NCBI RefSeq assembly: GCF_000737695.1
Contig: NZ_JPRM01000035.1
Coordinates: 1-64,000 of the forward strand
DNA: 64,000 bases
Source: Flavobacterium hydatis
Lineage (GTDB): Bacteria; Bacteroidota; Bacteroidia; Flavobacteriales; Flavobacteriaceae
Direction: 5' to 3'
A program made the position numbers and the translations under genes. Below the pieces are notes generated by a model. It had not been told where the DNA came from and ran no database searches. It saw only the letters and a program-made list of their open reading frames with translations. Positions 36,321 to 44,798 of this stretch are shown piece by piece. How positions within the stretch are numbered: position 1 is the first letter of the stretch; every line of letters begins with the position of its first letter.

Positions 36321-36397
36321 TTTTATTCAATTGATAAACTGTGTTATTCCCAAAGAATAGCATGGGACTTCTATTGTTTAATTTTAAATATAAATGT

Positions 36398-37783
36398 ATG
36401 AAAATGCAATTCTTTGCATTGGTATTCATCGGTCTTGCCTCTGGAAATCTTTTGGCACAGACCGTAACTTTACCAAATGCTCTTGAACGTTCTGTTCAGA
36501 ATTTTGAAAAAATAAAAGCCAAAGAAGCAATGGTACTTGCTTCGAGAGAAAATGTAATATACCAAAAAAGTCAATATTTGCCTGATTTCACATTGATGGC
36601 ACAACAAAGTTATGGAACTATAAATGCTCAAAACGGACCTTTATATGGTTACGGAGGTTTGGGTGTTGCATCGACTTCTATGCCCTTGCAGGAACAAAAC
36701 TGGAATGCTGCTTTTGGCTCGCTTTACCTAGCTAACATCAATTGGAATCTATTTACTTTTGGTAAAATAAAAAACCAGGTTGCTATTGCCAAAGCCGATG
36801 AAACTGTGGCTCAAAAAGACTTAGACCAACTAAAATTCCAACATCAGGTAAAAGTTGGTGCTGCTTACTTAAATCTCTTGGCTGCACAACGTGTAAAGTT
36901 TGTTCAGGATAAAAACCTAGAACGTGCCGAAGTTGTTGCTACAACTACCGAGAGCCGTTCTAATAGTGGTTTGATTCCAGAAGTCGATTTTTCTTTGGCG
37001 AAAGCCGAAGTTGCCAATGCTAAATCGGCAGTAATAAAAGCCAATGATTTAGAACTCGATTACTCCAAAGCACTGGCTGTTATGATGGGCGAGGAATATC
37101 GTAAGTACGAACTCGATAGCCTTTTTACCAACAAAACTCCTACGCTACTTCTTGAATCTTCATTAGAAACTAGTAAACATCCTATTTTGGAATGGCAAAA
37201 CAGTGCGGTTCAAAAAAGCGTGCAACAAGAAAAACTACAATCTGCACTTGGGCTTCCTACTATTTCATCCTTTGGTGCAATACAAGGTCGAGGTTCAGGG
37301 TTCGATTGGAATTATGTACAAGATAATTCAGCTTTTTCTAAATCCTACTCAGATGGAATTGGCATAGACCGTAGCAATTATGTTGTTGGTATTGGCATAA
37401 GTTGGAATCTGATGAATGTATACCGTCAATCATCCAAAAAGAAAGAGCAAAAATTCATTACACAATCCTTGCAAAAGGAATATGATTATATGAATCAAGA
37501 GCTTGTGGCACAACAAAAATTGGCAGATGACAAATTAAAAAATGCATTTGAAAATTTTGAAGAAACCAAAACCCAAGTAAAAGCTGCGACAGAGGCTTAC
37601 CAACAACATACTGCATTATACAATAACGGATTAACGACTATTGTAGACCTGACTCAATCTTTCTATACGCTTAACAGAGCCGAAATAGACTATGAAATAG
37701 CACAAAACAACATCTGGCAAGCCTTATGGATTAAAGCTGCTGCCAAGGGTGATCTGACTATTTTATTAAACGCCATATACTAA
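36398..37783 (+). CDS. TolC family outer-membrane efflux channel
   Basis: 461 residues from the ATG at 36398, which gives a signal peptide (FALVFIGLASGNLLAQ); a longer frame to 36341 lacks one. Two halves of long amphipathic helices and short strands (e.g. QVKVGAAYLNLLAAQRVKFVQ and VKAATEAYQQHTALYNNGL) match the TolC/CusC fold. It forms the trimeric outer-membrane duct of the pump encoded by the next two genes. The stop is 10 bp before the RND gene. Confidence 0.9.
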   Translation: MKMQFFALVFIGLASGNLLAQTVTLPNALERSVQNFEKIKAKEAMVLASRENVIYQKSQYLPDFTLMAQQSYGTINAQNGPLYGYGGLGVASTSMPLQEQNWNAAFGSLYLANINWNLFTFGKIKNQVAIAKADETVAQKDLDQLKFQHQVKVGAAYLNLLAAQRVKFVQDKNLERAEVVATTTESRSNSGLIPEVDFSLAKAEVANAKSAVIKANDLELDYSKALAVMMGEEYRKYELDSLFTNKTPTLLLESSLETSKHPILEWQNSAVQKSVQQEKLQSALGLPTISSFGAIQGRGSGFDWNYVQDNSAFSKSYSDGIGIDRSNYVVGIGISWNLMNVYRQSSKKKEQKFITQSLQKEYDYMNQELVAQQKLADDKLKNAFENFEETKTQVKAATEAYQQHTALYNNGLTTIVDLTQSFYTLNRAEIDYEIAQNNIWQALWIKAAAKGDLTILLNAIY

Positions 37784-37793
37784 AGCATAAATT

Positions 37794-40700
37794 ATGAATT
37801 TAATACGTTTTGCCTTGCGCAAGCCCATCTCGATTATGGTGATGGTGCTAGGGCTTTTATTCTTCGGAATTAAAGCTACCAAAGATATAAAGGTAGATAT
37901 TCTGCCAGATATGAATCTTCCAGTCGTGTATATTGCCCATTCATTTAATGGCTATACACCACAACAAATGGAAGGTTATTTTACCAAGATGTACGTAAAC
38001 ATGATGTTGTTTACAAGCGGAATCGAAAGCATCGAAACCAAGAATACACAAGGACTTACCTTAATGAAAATAAACTTTTATGAAGGTACAGATATGGGGC
38101 AGGCTATTGCCGAAATCAATGCTTTGTCTAACCGTTCTCAGGTATTTTTACCGCCGGGAGCTCCGCCTCCATTCATCATCAGATTTGATGCATCATCGCA
38201 ACCTGTTGGACAATTGGTTTTCAAGAGTAATTCAAAAACCAATAACGAGTTACAGGATATTGCCAACTTTACGGCTCGACCATTTTTGATTAAAATTCCG
38301 GGATTAACCACCGCACCACCCTTTGGCGGAAGCCCAAGAACTATCGAAATAAACATCGACCCGAATAAATTACGTACGCATCAATTAACTCCTGAGCAAA
38401 TTGTAGAAGCTATTAGTCGCAATAATATTACCTCACCATCTGGTAATATATACATTGATGATATTAATTATTTAACGCCTACAAACAATACAATTAAAGA
38501 AGTTGCCGATTTTGGAAATATTCCAATTTTTAAAGGCGGAGTTGAGAATGTCTATATCCGCGATGTAGCAACTGTAAAAGATGGAGCCGATATTACAACA
38601 GGTTATGCCTTGATTAACGGAACACGATCTGTATATATTAATATTGCAAAATCAGGTAATGCATCGACTTGGGACGTGGTAAGAAATTTAAAGAAAGCCA
38701 TCCCGATGATTCAGAATAATTTACCAGACGATGTTACAATTTCTTATGAGTTTGACCAATCTGTATATGTTATCAATGCCGTAAAAAGTTTGATACTCGA
38801 GGGCGTATTAGGCGCACTATTAACCGGATTAATGGTATTACTATTCTTGCGTGATAACAGAGCTGCCTTAATTGTAGTCTTAACAATACCTATTTCGATT
38901 ATTTCTGGTGTATTATTCCTTAAATTGTTTGGGCAAAGTATCAATATTATGTCCTTATCAGGATTGGCACTTGCTATAGGAATCTTGGTTGACGAAAGTA
39001 CTGTTACTATCGAAAACATCCACCAACATCTTGCAATGGGCAAGACAAAAGCCAAAGCAATTCTAGATGCTTGTCGCGAAATTGCCTTTCCTAAATTATT
39101 GATACTACTTTGTATTTTGGCAGTATTTGCACCAGCATTTATGATGACAGGAATCCCAGGTTCATTATTCATGCCATTGGCACTTGCTATAGGATTCTCG
39201 ATGATTTTATCATTTATCCTATCACAAACCTTTGTTCCCGTAATGGCAAACTGGTTAATGAAAGCCAAAGAAGAAGGTCACGAACACAAAGAAGACAGAT
39301 TTGATAGATTTAAAAATCGCTTTGTAACGTTCTTACAATCTATAATGGAGAAACGCAAAACCATATTAATTGTCAGTTTTGTTGTAGTAGCCTTAGGTAT
39401 TTTTGTAATGTATAGTAATACAGGAAAAGATGTATTACCAACCGTAAACTCAAGTCAGTTCCAGGTACGTATAAAAGCACCCGAAGGAACTCGAATCGAA
39501 AAAACAGAGCTAAAAATTAAACAGGTTTTACGTGAGCTAGAAACGGTAATTGGCAAAGACCATATTGCAATTTCTTCTGTATTTATCGGTCAGCATCCAT
39601 CATCATTTGCGGTAAGCCCAATTTACTTATATAATGCAGGACCACACGAAGCGTTGATGCAAATTGCATTAAAAGATTTTGACGGAAACACCAATGATTT
39701 AAAAGAAAAAATCCGTCACCACATGAAAACAAAAATGCCCGAATTGCATTTTTCTTTCGAACCAATAGAACTAACAGAAAAGATACTTAGCCAAGGAACT
39801 AATACGCCTATCGAAGTTCGTTTTTCTGGAATGATGAAAAAAATGAACATCATGTATGCCAATAAATTACTGGCAAAACTAAAAGAAATTGACTATTTAA
39901 GAGACCAGCAAATTCCGCAATCATTGAGCTATCCAGCGTTCGAAATTAATATCGACAGAATGAGAGCTGCACAATTAGGAATCGATGCACAAGATATTGC
40001 TCGTTCATTAGTACCAATTACAGCATCTTCACGCTATACAAGCAAGAATATGTGGGTAGGTGGAATGATGGGAATTGCTTACGATGTACAAGTACAAACG
40101 CCACAAAATATACTAACCAGTAAGGACGAATTACTTAATGTTCCATTAGGAAAAAACTCCGACCGACCAGTTCTTGGCGATGTAGCAACCATAACCCCAA
40201 CAAAAGTTTTGGGCGAAAGTTACAATCTAGGAACAATGGGTTACACGCCTGTTACGGCAAACATTCATAATGCCGATTTAGGCCGTGCGCAAAAAGATGT
40301 ACAAGCAGCAATTGCCTCATTAGGAGAATTACCAAAAGGAGTAAATATTCAAATCTCAGGAATGGTACCTGTATTAGATGAAACCATGAGCAGCTTGGCA
40401 TTAGGATTATTAATTGCCATTATGGTTATCTTCTTAATGTTGGCGGCAAATTACCAATCGTTCAAAGTTTCGTTTGTGATCCTAACAACCGTTCCATTTG
40501 TAATCTTAGGTTCATTGTTATTAATGAAACTAACAGGCTCAACATTAAACCTACAATCATACATGGGAATCATTATGTCCGTAGGAGTATCTATTGCCAA
40601 TGCCGTATTATTAATAAGTAATGCCGAAACCTTACGTATGCAAAACGGGAATGCGTTAACCTCAGCCATTCAGGCAGCATCACTTCGTATTCGTCCAATT

Positions 40701-40943
40701 ATTATGACATCGCTGGCAATGATAGCAGGAATGTTACCTATGGCTATAGGACATGGCGAAGGTGGAGACCAAGTCGCACCATTAGGAAGAGCCGTAATAG
40801 GCGGATTAATCGCATCCTCATTTAGTGTATTGCTCCTATTACCATTAGTATTTGTATGGATACAAGGCAAAGCATCGACACAATCCCCATCATTAGACCC
40901 AGAGGACGAAAACAGTACACATTATATAACATCAGAAAAATAA
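37794..40943 (+). CDS. RND family efflux transporter
   Basis: 1049 residues, the usual size. It has TM1 at the N-terminus (IRFALRKPISIMVMVLGLLFFGI), a large periplasmic loop, TM2-6, a second loop and TM8-12 (IMVIFLMLAANYQSFKVSF, TSLAMIAGMLPMAIGHGEGG). The proton-relay region in TM4 reads GILVDESTVTIENI, so the Asp-Asp pair of AcrB is Asp-Glu here. The pump exports its substrate using the proton gradient. The Cys-rich flanking genes suggest a metal substrate, but the CusA methionine pathway is not obvious, so a drug-type substrate remains possible. Confidence 0.93.
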   Translation: MNLIRFALRKPISIMVMVLGLLFFGIKATKDIKVDILPDMNLPVVYIAHSFNGYTPQQMEGYFTKMYVNMMLFTSGIESIETKNTQGLTLMKINFYEGTDMGQAIAEINALSNRSQVFLPPGAPPPFIIRFDASSQPVGQLVFKSNSKTNNELQDIANFTARPFLIKIPGLTTAPPFGGSPRTIEINIDPNKLRTHQLTPEQIVEAISRNNITSPSGNIYIDDINYLTPTNNTIKEVADFGNIPIFKGGVENVYIRDVATVKDGADITTGYALINGTRSVYINIAKSGNASTWDVVRNLKKAIPMIQNNLPDDVTISYEFDQSVYVINAVKSLILEGVLGALLTGLMVLLFLRDNRAALIVVLTIPISIISGVLFLKLFGQSINIMSLSGLALAIGILVDESTVTIENIHQHLAMGKTKAKAILDACREIAFPKLLILLCILAVFAPAFMMTGIPGSLFMPLALAIGFSMILSFILSQTFVPVMANWLMKAKEEGHEHKEDRFDRFKNRFVTFLQSIMEKRKTILIVSFVVVALGIFVMYSNTGKDVLPTVNSSQFQVRIKAPEGTRIEKTELKIKQVLRELETVIGKDHIAISSVFIGQHPSSFAVSPIYLYNAGPHEALMQIALKDFDGNTNDLKEKIRHHMKTKMPELHFSFEPIELTEKILSQGTNTPIEVRFSGMMKKMNIMYANKLLAKLKEIDYLRDQQIPQSLSYPAFEINIDRMRAAQLGIDAQDIARSLVPITASSRYTSKNMWVGGMMGIAYDVQVQTPQNILTSKDELLNVPLGKNSDRPVLGDVATITPTKVLGESYNLGTMGYTPVTANIHNADLGRAQKDVQAAIASLGELPKGVNIQISGMVPVLDETMSSLALGLLIAIMVIFLMLAANYQSFKVSFVILTTVPFVILGSLLLMKLTGSTLNLQSYMGIIMSVGVSIANAVLLISNAETLRMQNGNALTSAIQAASLRIRPIIMTSLAMIAGMLPMAIGHGEGGDQVAPLGRAVIGGLIASSFSVLLLLPLVFVWIQGKASTQSPSLDPEDENSTHYITSEK

Positions 40944-41044
40944 ATTATCTACATATGAAATCGCCATGATTCGAAATCATAAACAATAATGAAGAATGGC
41001 GATACCATATTCCAATAAAAAACAAATATTATCTACATATGAAA
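40944..41044 (+). repeat. 17-bp direct repeat bracketing a hairpin before the adaptor gene
   Basis: ATTATCTACATATGAAA occurs at 40944-40960 and again at 41028-41044, the second copy containing the adaptor's start codon. Between them ATCGCCAT (40960-40967) and ATGGCGAT (40996-41003) form inverted arms. The first copy also has an ATG, which opens only a short frame. Confidence 0.75.
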
Positions 41045-42127
41045 CTAATCTATTATATCCTTATCGGAATTGTATTTGCATCCTGCAATTCAGAAACTAA
41101 AAAGGCCGAAAAAACAGACGCAATGCCAATGATGATGATGCCAAATTTTGAAACAATAGCCATCAAAAAAAGCAATCCACTAGTACAATTAAAACTAGCT
41201 GGAGAGTTAGTTTCTGACCAAGAAACGGCTATTTATGCCAAAGTAAACAGTTATGTCAAGAAACTTCCTGTAGATATTGGCTCGATAGTAACCAAAGGAC
41301 AAGTTATTCTTGTACTCGAAGCGCCAGAAATTCAGGCACAATTAGCATCGGCAAAATCAAAATGGAAAGCACAAGAAGCAATATACATTGCTACAAAATC
41401 CAATTACGACCGAATGTTCAAAGCAAATGAAACAAAAGGTGCCATTGCCAAAGATGCTTTAGACCAGATTACAGCAAGAAAACTAGCCGACCAAGCGCAA
41501 CTAGAAGCTGCCAAATCAGCCTATCAGGAAATACAAATCATGAACGATTACTTAGTAATCCGAGCACCATTTAGCGGAATCGTTGCCGAAAGAAACATCG
41601 ACTTAGGTTCGTATGTTGGCCCAATGGGAAAAGGTTCCGACAAACCTTTACTGGTACTTCAGGATAATAAGAAATTAAGAGTTTCCTTATCAGTTCCCGA
41701 GGCAAATACAGCCTTTTTAAACTTAGGCGATTCGATACATTTCAAGGTAAGTTCGATACCTCAGAAAAAGTATATGGCAAAAATATCTCGAAAATCAGGA
41801 GTCCTAGATTTCAAACTTCGTTCCGAACGTATCGAAGCCGATTTAATGAAAGTATATCCAGAACTAAAACCCCTAATGGTAATCGAAGCAATGATACCGT
41901 TGCAAGCAAAAGAAGCAACATTTTTTATTCCAAAAACAGCCCTAGTCGAAAGTAATATCGGTATGTATGTAATTCGCATCGAAAACGGAATGACCAAAAA
42001 TATTCCCGTTTCAAAAGGACGTCCATTAATGGATAAAATAGAAGTATTTGGCGAATTAAACGAAGGCGATAACATACTCCTAAAAGCCACCGAAGAAATA
42101 GTAGAAGGAACAAAAATTAAAAAATAA
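41039..42127 (+). CDS. RND efflux periplasmic adaptor lipoprotein
   Basis: 362 residues with a lipoprotein signal (YYILIGIVFASC). After a Met-rich stretch (DAMPMMMMPNF) come the barrel-sandwich/lipoyl half (AKVNSYVKKLPVDIGSIV), a helical hairpin and the second half (DYLVIRAPFSGIVAERNIDLG), the HlyD/AcrA-type adaptor order. It links the RND pump to the TolC channel. The N-terminal Met cluster could bind Cu(I) or Ag(I), which fits a metal-efflux role. Confidence 0.9.
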   Translation: MKLIYYILIGIVFASCNSETKKAEKTDAMPMMMMPNFETIAIKKSNPLVQLKLAGELVSDQETAIYAKVNSYVKKLPVDIGSIVTKGQVILVLEAPEIQAQLASAKSKWKAQEAIYIATKSNYDRMFKANETKGAIAKDALDQITARKLADQAQLEAAKSAYQEIQIMNDYLVIRAPFSGIVAERNIDLGSYVGPMGKGSDKPLLVLQDNKKLRVSLSVPEANTAFLNLGDSIHFKVSSIPQKKYMAKISRKSGVLDFKLRSERIEADLMKVYPELKPLMVIEAMIPLQAKEATFFIPKTALVESNIGMYVIRIENGMTKNIPVSKGRPLMDKIEVFGELNEGDNILLKATEEIVEGTKIKK

Positions 42128-42131
42128 AACG

Positions 42132-42563
42132 ATGAAAACATATAGCAAATATCTAATTATAGCAGCAATTGCAGCAGTATTAATTTCTTGCAAAGACAAA
42201 GAAACCAAAGAACAAATCGCAGTACAAACCCCGCAAGAAGTGCCAGTACAACAAGATATTCCCAACATAGCAAAACATGTTCCTACCGATGAGGTATGTA
42301 TGGTCAATGACAAACACATGGAAAAAAAGCAAATGGAAGTTCCCTTTGATGGGAAAATGTACTACGGATGTTGTGCAATGTGCGTAGAACGAATCCCAAC
42401 CGACGAAAGCGTTCGTAAAGCAACAGACCCATTTACAGGAGAAAAAATCGATAAAGCCTCGGCATATATCGTATCATTAAACGAAGAAGGAAATGTCGCC
42501 TATTTTGCCTCCGAAGAAAACTTCCAGAAGTTTATGAAAGATAATCAACAGGCAACAAAATAA
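42132..42563 (+). CDS. Cys-rich TRASH/YHS-like metal-binding lipoprotein
   Basis: 143 residues with a lipobox (AVLISC, Cys20). The mature part has EVCMVND, then MYYGCCAMC and DPFTGEKIDKASAYIV, which resemble metal-sensing TRASH/YHS-type modules with Cys ligands. It starts 4 bp after the adaptor stop, so it is translated from the same message, and a strong terminator follows. The likely role is periplasmic metal binding, either delivering metal to the pump or sensing it. Confidence 0.8.
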   Translation: MKTYSKYLIIAAIAAVLISCKDKETKEQIAVQTPQEVPVQQDIPNIAKHVPTDEVCMVNDKHMEKKQMEVPFDGKMYYGCCAMCVERIPTDESVRKATDPFTGEKIDKASAYIVSLNEEGNVAYFASEENFQKFMKDNQQATK

Positions 42564-42593
42564 CCTAGAAGTTTATAAATAAAATCTTAAATC

Positions 42594-42628
42594 AAAAATC
42601 CACTTTACTAACAATAAAGTGGATTTTT
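42594..42628 (+). terminator. Terminator of the efflux operon
   Basis: AAAAATCCACTTTA pairs exactly with TAAAGTGGATTTTT around a 7-base loop, 30 bp after the last gene of the operon. Confidence 0.85.
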
Positions 42629-42650
42629 CTATTTTATAAAGTATCATTTT

Positions 42651-42730
42651 AAGGAGCTATTTCCAGCTATCCACTCTATCTTTTCTTTGTTAAAGAAACA
42701 AAGAAAAGGATGCCGTTTCTATCTGGGCTA
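42651..42730 (+). repeat. Dispersed intergenic repeat, copy B
   Basis: It begins AAGGAGCTATTTCCAGCTAT, has the stem TTTCTTTGTT / AACAAAGAAA and ends GGATGCCGTT...CTGGGCT. It is collinear with copy A at 16951-17034, with the stem changed on both sides. Confidence 0.7.
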
Positions 42731-42802
42731 GAACAATCAACATTATAAGGTTATATCCTTCTGAAATCAAAAATCGTTAGTCAAAAGTCTTAAATCATTT
42801 TA

Positions 42803-43513
42803 CTAATTAACTACCGCTTTATTCTTTGCCCCCATAATCAATAACCACAAACAAGTTCCAATTTCCCCAATACTTGCTGGTAATCTTACCATAGAAGAAA
42901 CCCCAAACTCAGCATAATTAGACAATAAAGAAAAACCCAAAAAGTTTATCAAGTAACTAAAGCAACCCAACATCAAAAAAAAGCCTAAAATCTTAGGTAA
43001 AAATCCCGATTTAAAAACCAAATACCCAAAAGGAAACAACCATAATCCCCAGAAAATCTGAACGATTAAATTTCCATAATCATATTGATTTAGATAAAAC
43101 ATTACCTGATTTTGCAACTGGTCATTTGTATACACTTTCTGAAGACTAGCGTCGCTAACAAGCGAAAGAACAGCAAACTTATTAAGCATATTTACAAAAG
43201 ATATTGGTACACTTATAACTGCCAGAATAACCATAGCTTGAGCATAAGCCTTATTAACAGGTTTAAGCAATCGATACAAAGCAAGAGGAAGAAATATAAA
43301 GAAAGTATAACATATCAAACCACTTACAATACCAAGCCTAAAAAGAAATTGAGAATTTACAATGTTATTAAAAGTAGTCGCAGCATTATCCCAAACAATC
43401 AATTTTGACGGAATATAAGCCAAGCTAATAATTCCGGTTACAACAACAACGAGATATAATAAACCTGCAATTCTAGCCATCTCCTTATTCGAAGCTTTTA
43501 TTTGATTTTCCAT
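42803..43513 (-). CDS. DUF4386 membrane protein
   Basis: 236 residues with about six membrane segments. The start 'NKEMARIAGLLYLVVVVTG' and the later 'PFGYLVFKSGFLPKILGFFLMLG' block are DUF4386 signatures. Function unknown. The DUF6326 membrane protein gene lies just upstream on the same strand, a frequent pairing, and may be co-transcribed. Confidence 0.88.
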   Translation of the reverse strand: MENQIKASNKEMARIAGLLYLVVVVTGIISLAYIPSKLIVWDNAATTFNNIVNSQFLFRLGIVSGLICYTFFIFLPLALYRLLKPVNKAYAQAMVILAVISVPISFVNMLNKFAVLSLVSDASLQKVYTNDQLQNQVMFYLNQYDYGNLIVQIFWGLWLFPFGYLVFKSGFLPKILGFFLMLGCFSYLINFLGFSLLSNYAEFGVSSMVRLPASIGEIGTCLWLLIMGAKNKAVVN

Positions 43514-43558
43514 TATTTCCTTATTTATCTTAATTAATGATTATCGTTATCCTCCAAA

Positions 43559-43990
43559 TCATAATTGCCTAGGCCATTTATACGCCTGCCAAACAATCAA
43601 TATGGTAATAACACTTTCTACCAAAGCCAAAAACACATAAAAAGCCCACCACGGAGCAATTGTAGTCGCAGCAATTAATAACATAATAGCAGTATATATA
43701 ATTCCGAAAATTATATTAAGTAACCTAGCTAACTTAGGTTTTAATAGTATCGACAAAAAAATCATCAAAGACGGGATTACCATTAGTATCGTTGCAGCAA
43801 ACAATTTTACGGGGTTGTCAAGTATATTATCACCACTTACAAAACCCTGAATTTTGTTAGGAACATAAAGAGAAAAATAATCCCCATATATATAACAAAA
43901 CATAACCGATGCCCATAAAGCCGAAAGTTTGATTCTTACATTTACTTTGAAATCTTCAAATCCGCCTGTATTAATTTCTTTTGCACTCAT
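43559..43990 (-). CDS. DUF6326 family membrane protein
   Basis: 143 residues from the ATG at 43990 (MSAKEINTGGF); an ATG three codons upstream is also possible. Four membrane segments follow a short polar N-terminus; 'VRIKLSALWASVMFCYIYGDYFSLY' is the family's conserved opening. It ends 45 bp before the DUF4386 gene on the same strand. No biochemical role is known. Confidence 0.8.
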   Translation of the reverse strand: MSAKEINTGGFEDFKVNVRIKLSALWASVMFCYIYGDYFSLYVPNKIQGFVSGDNILDNPVKLFAATILMVIPSLMIFLSILLKPKLARLLNIIFGIIYTAIMLLIAATTIAPWWAFYVFLALVESVITILIVWQAYKWPRQL

Positions 43991-44097
43991 ATTAAACACT
44001 TTAGTTATTTCAGTATGACGAGGTTAAGCCTATTATGTTACAATGCCTTTTTATTTTATTTAAGAAAAATTTCAACCTCTCAAATTTAAGCAAAAGC

Positions 44098-44136
44098 AAA
44101 AAGAGCTGCTCCAGTTATTCTGAGACAGCTCTTTTT
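44098..44136 (-). terminator. Terminator of the GNAT gene
   Basis: AAAAAGAGCTG pairs with CAGCTCTTTTT around a 17-base loop, 40 bp after the minus-strand GNAT stop codon. Confidence 0.75.
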
Positions 44137-44176
44137 ATAATTACAAGTTATATTAGATTATTCTATACTACATTTA

Positions 44177-44626
44177 TTAAGCATTCTTCCACCAATTATA
44201 ATAGTTATGATCCTGATCTAATTCGAAACCACATTTAGGATATAAAATATTACCAATTTCGTTTGTCTTTTCAGTTTCTAATAACAAACCACAAGCATCC
44301 GTTTCATCACAAAATTGCTTGCATCTATCAATTAAATCCTTAGAAAAACCTCGACCTCTAAAATCGGGTGCTACAAATAAATCGCTTAACAACCATTGTC
44401 GTTGCAATGCCTTATAATGAAATAAGGAATACAATTGTGCAAAACCAACAAATTTACCATCAGCTTTAATTAAAAAAGTAGTCGTTTCATTTTTACTGAT
44501 TCTGTCTTTTAGGAAAGCCTTCCCTATTTCGACATTCGATTCTTGTCTATAAAAAACACGATAACTATTAAACAATTCTGCAAATTCATCCAAATGATCT
44601 AACGTAGCAATTTCAATGTGTTTCAT
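44177..44626 (-). CDS. GNAT family N-acetyltransferase
   Basis: 149 residues. 'WLLSDLFVAPDFRGRGFSKDLIDRC' contains the acetyl-CoA-binding R/Q-x-x-G-x-G/A segment (DFRGRGFS), preceded by strands (FLIKADGKFVGFAQLY) and followed by the usual beta-bulge region (GLLLETEKTNEIGNILYPKCGF). Substrate unknown. It is divergently transcribed from the MocR-type regulator gene, which may control it. Confidence 0.9.
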   Translation of the reverse strand: MKHIEIATLDHLDEFAELFNSYRVFYRQESNVEIGKAFLKDRISKNETTTFLIKADGKFVGFAQLYSLFHYKALQRQWLLSDLFVAPDFRGRGFSKDLIDRCKQFCDETDACGLLLETEKTNEIGNILYPKCGFELDQDHNYYNWWKNA

Positions 44627-44749
44627 AATTTAAAATTTTATTAATGATTTATAAAAGAGCAAATATCATTTATTACAGGAGTAATTAATTAATCCAGTTT
44701 TTACAAATAAATAGGTCCAGATATAATTACGAAATAATCATAAAAAGGC

Positions 44750-44757
44750 TAATTTTG
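44750..44757 (+). promoter_or_regulatory. -7 element for the MocR-type regulator gene
   Basis: TAATTTTG matches TAnnTTTG exactly, 41 bp before the start codon at 44799, in the divergent gap with the GNAT gene. Confidence 0.55.
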
Positions 44758-44798
44758 AACCAAAAGAACATTCCTTTTTTTAATAAATAAAAGAACCG

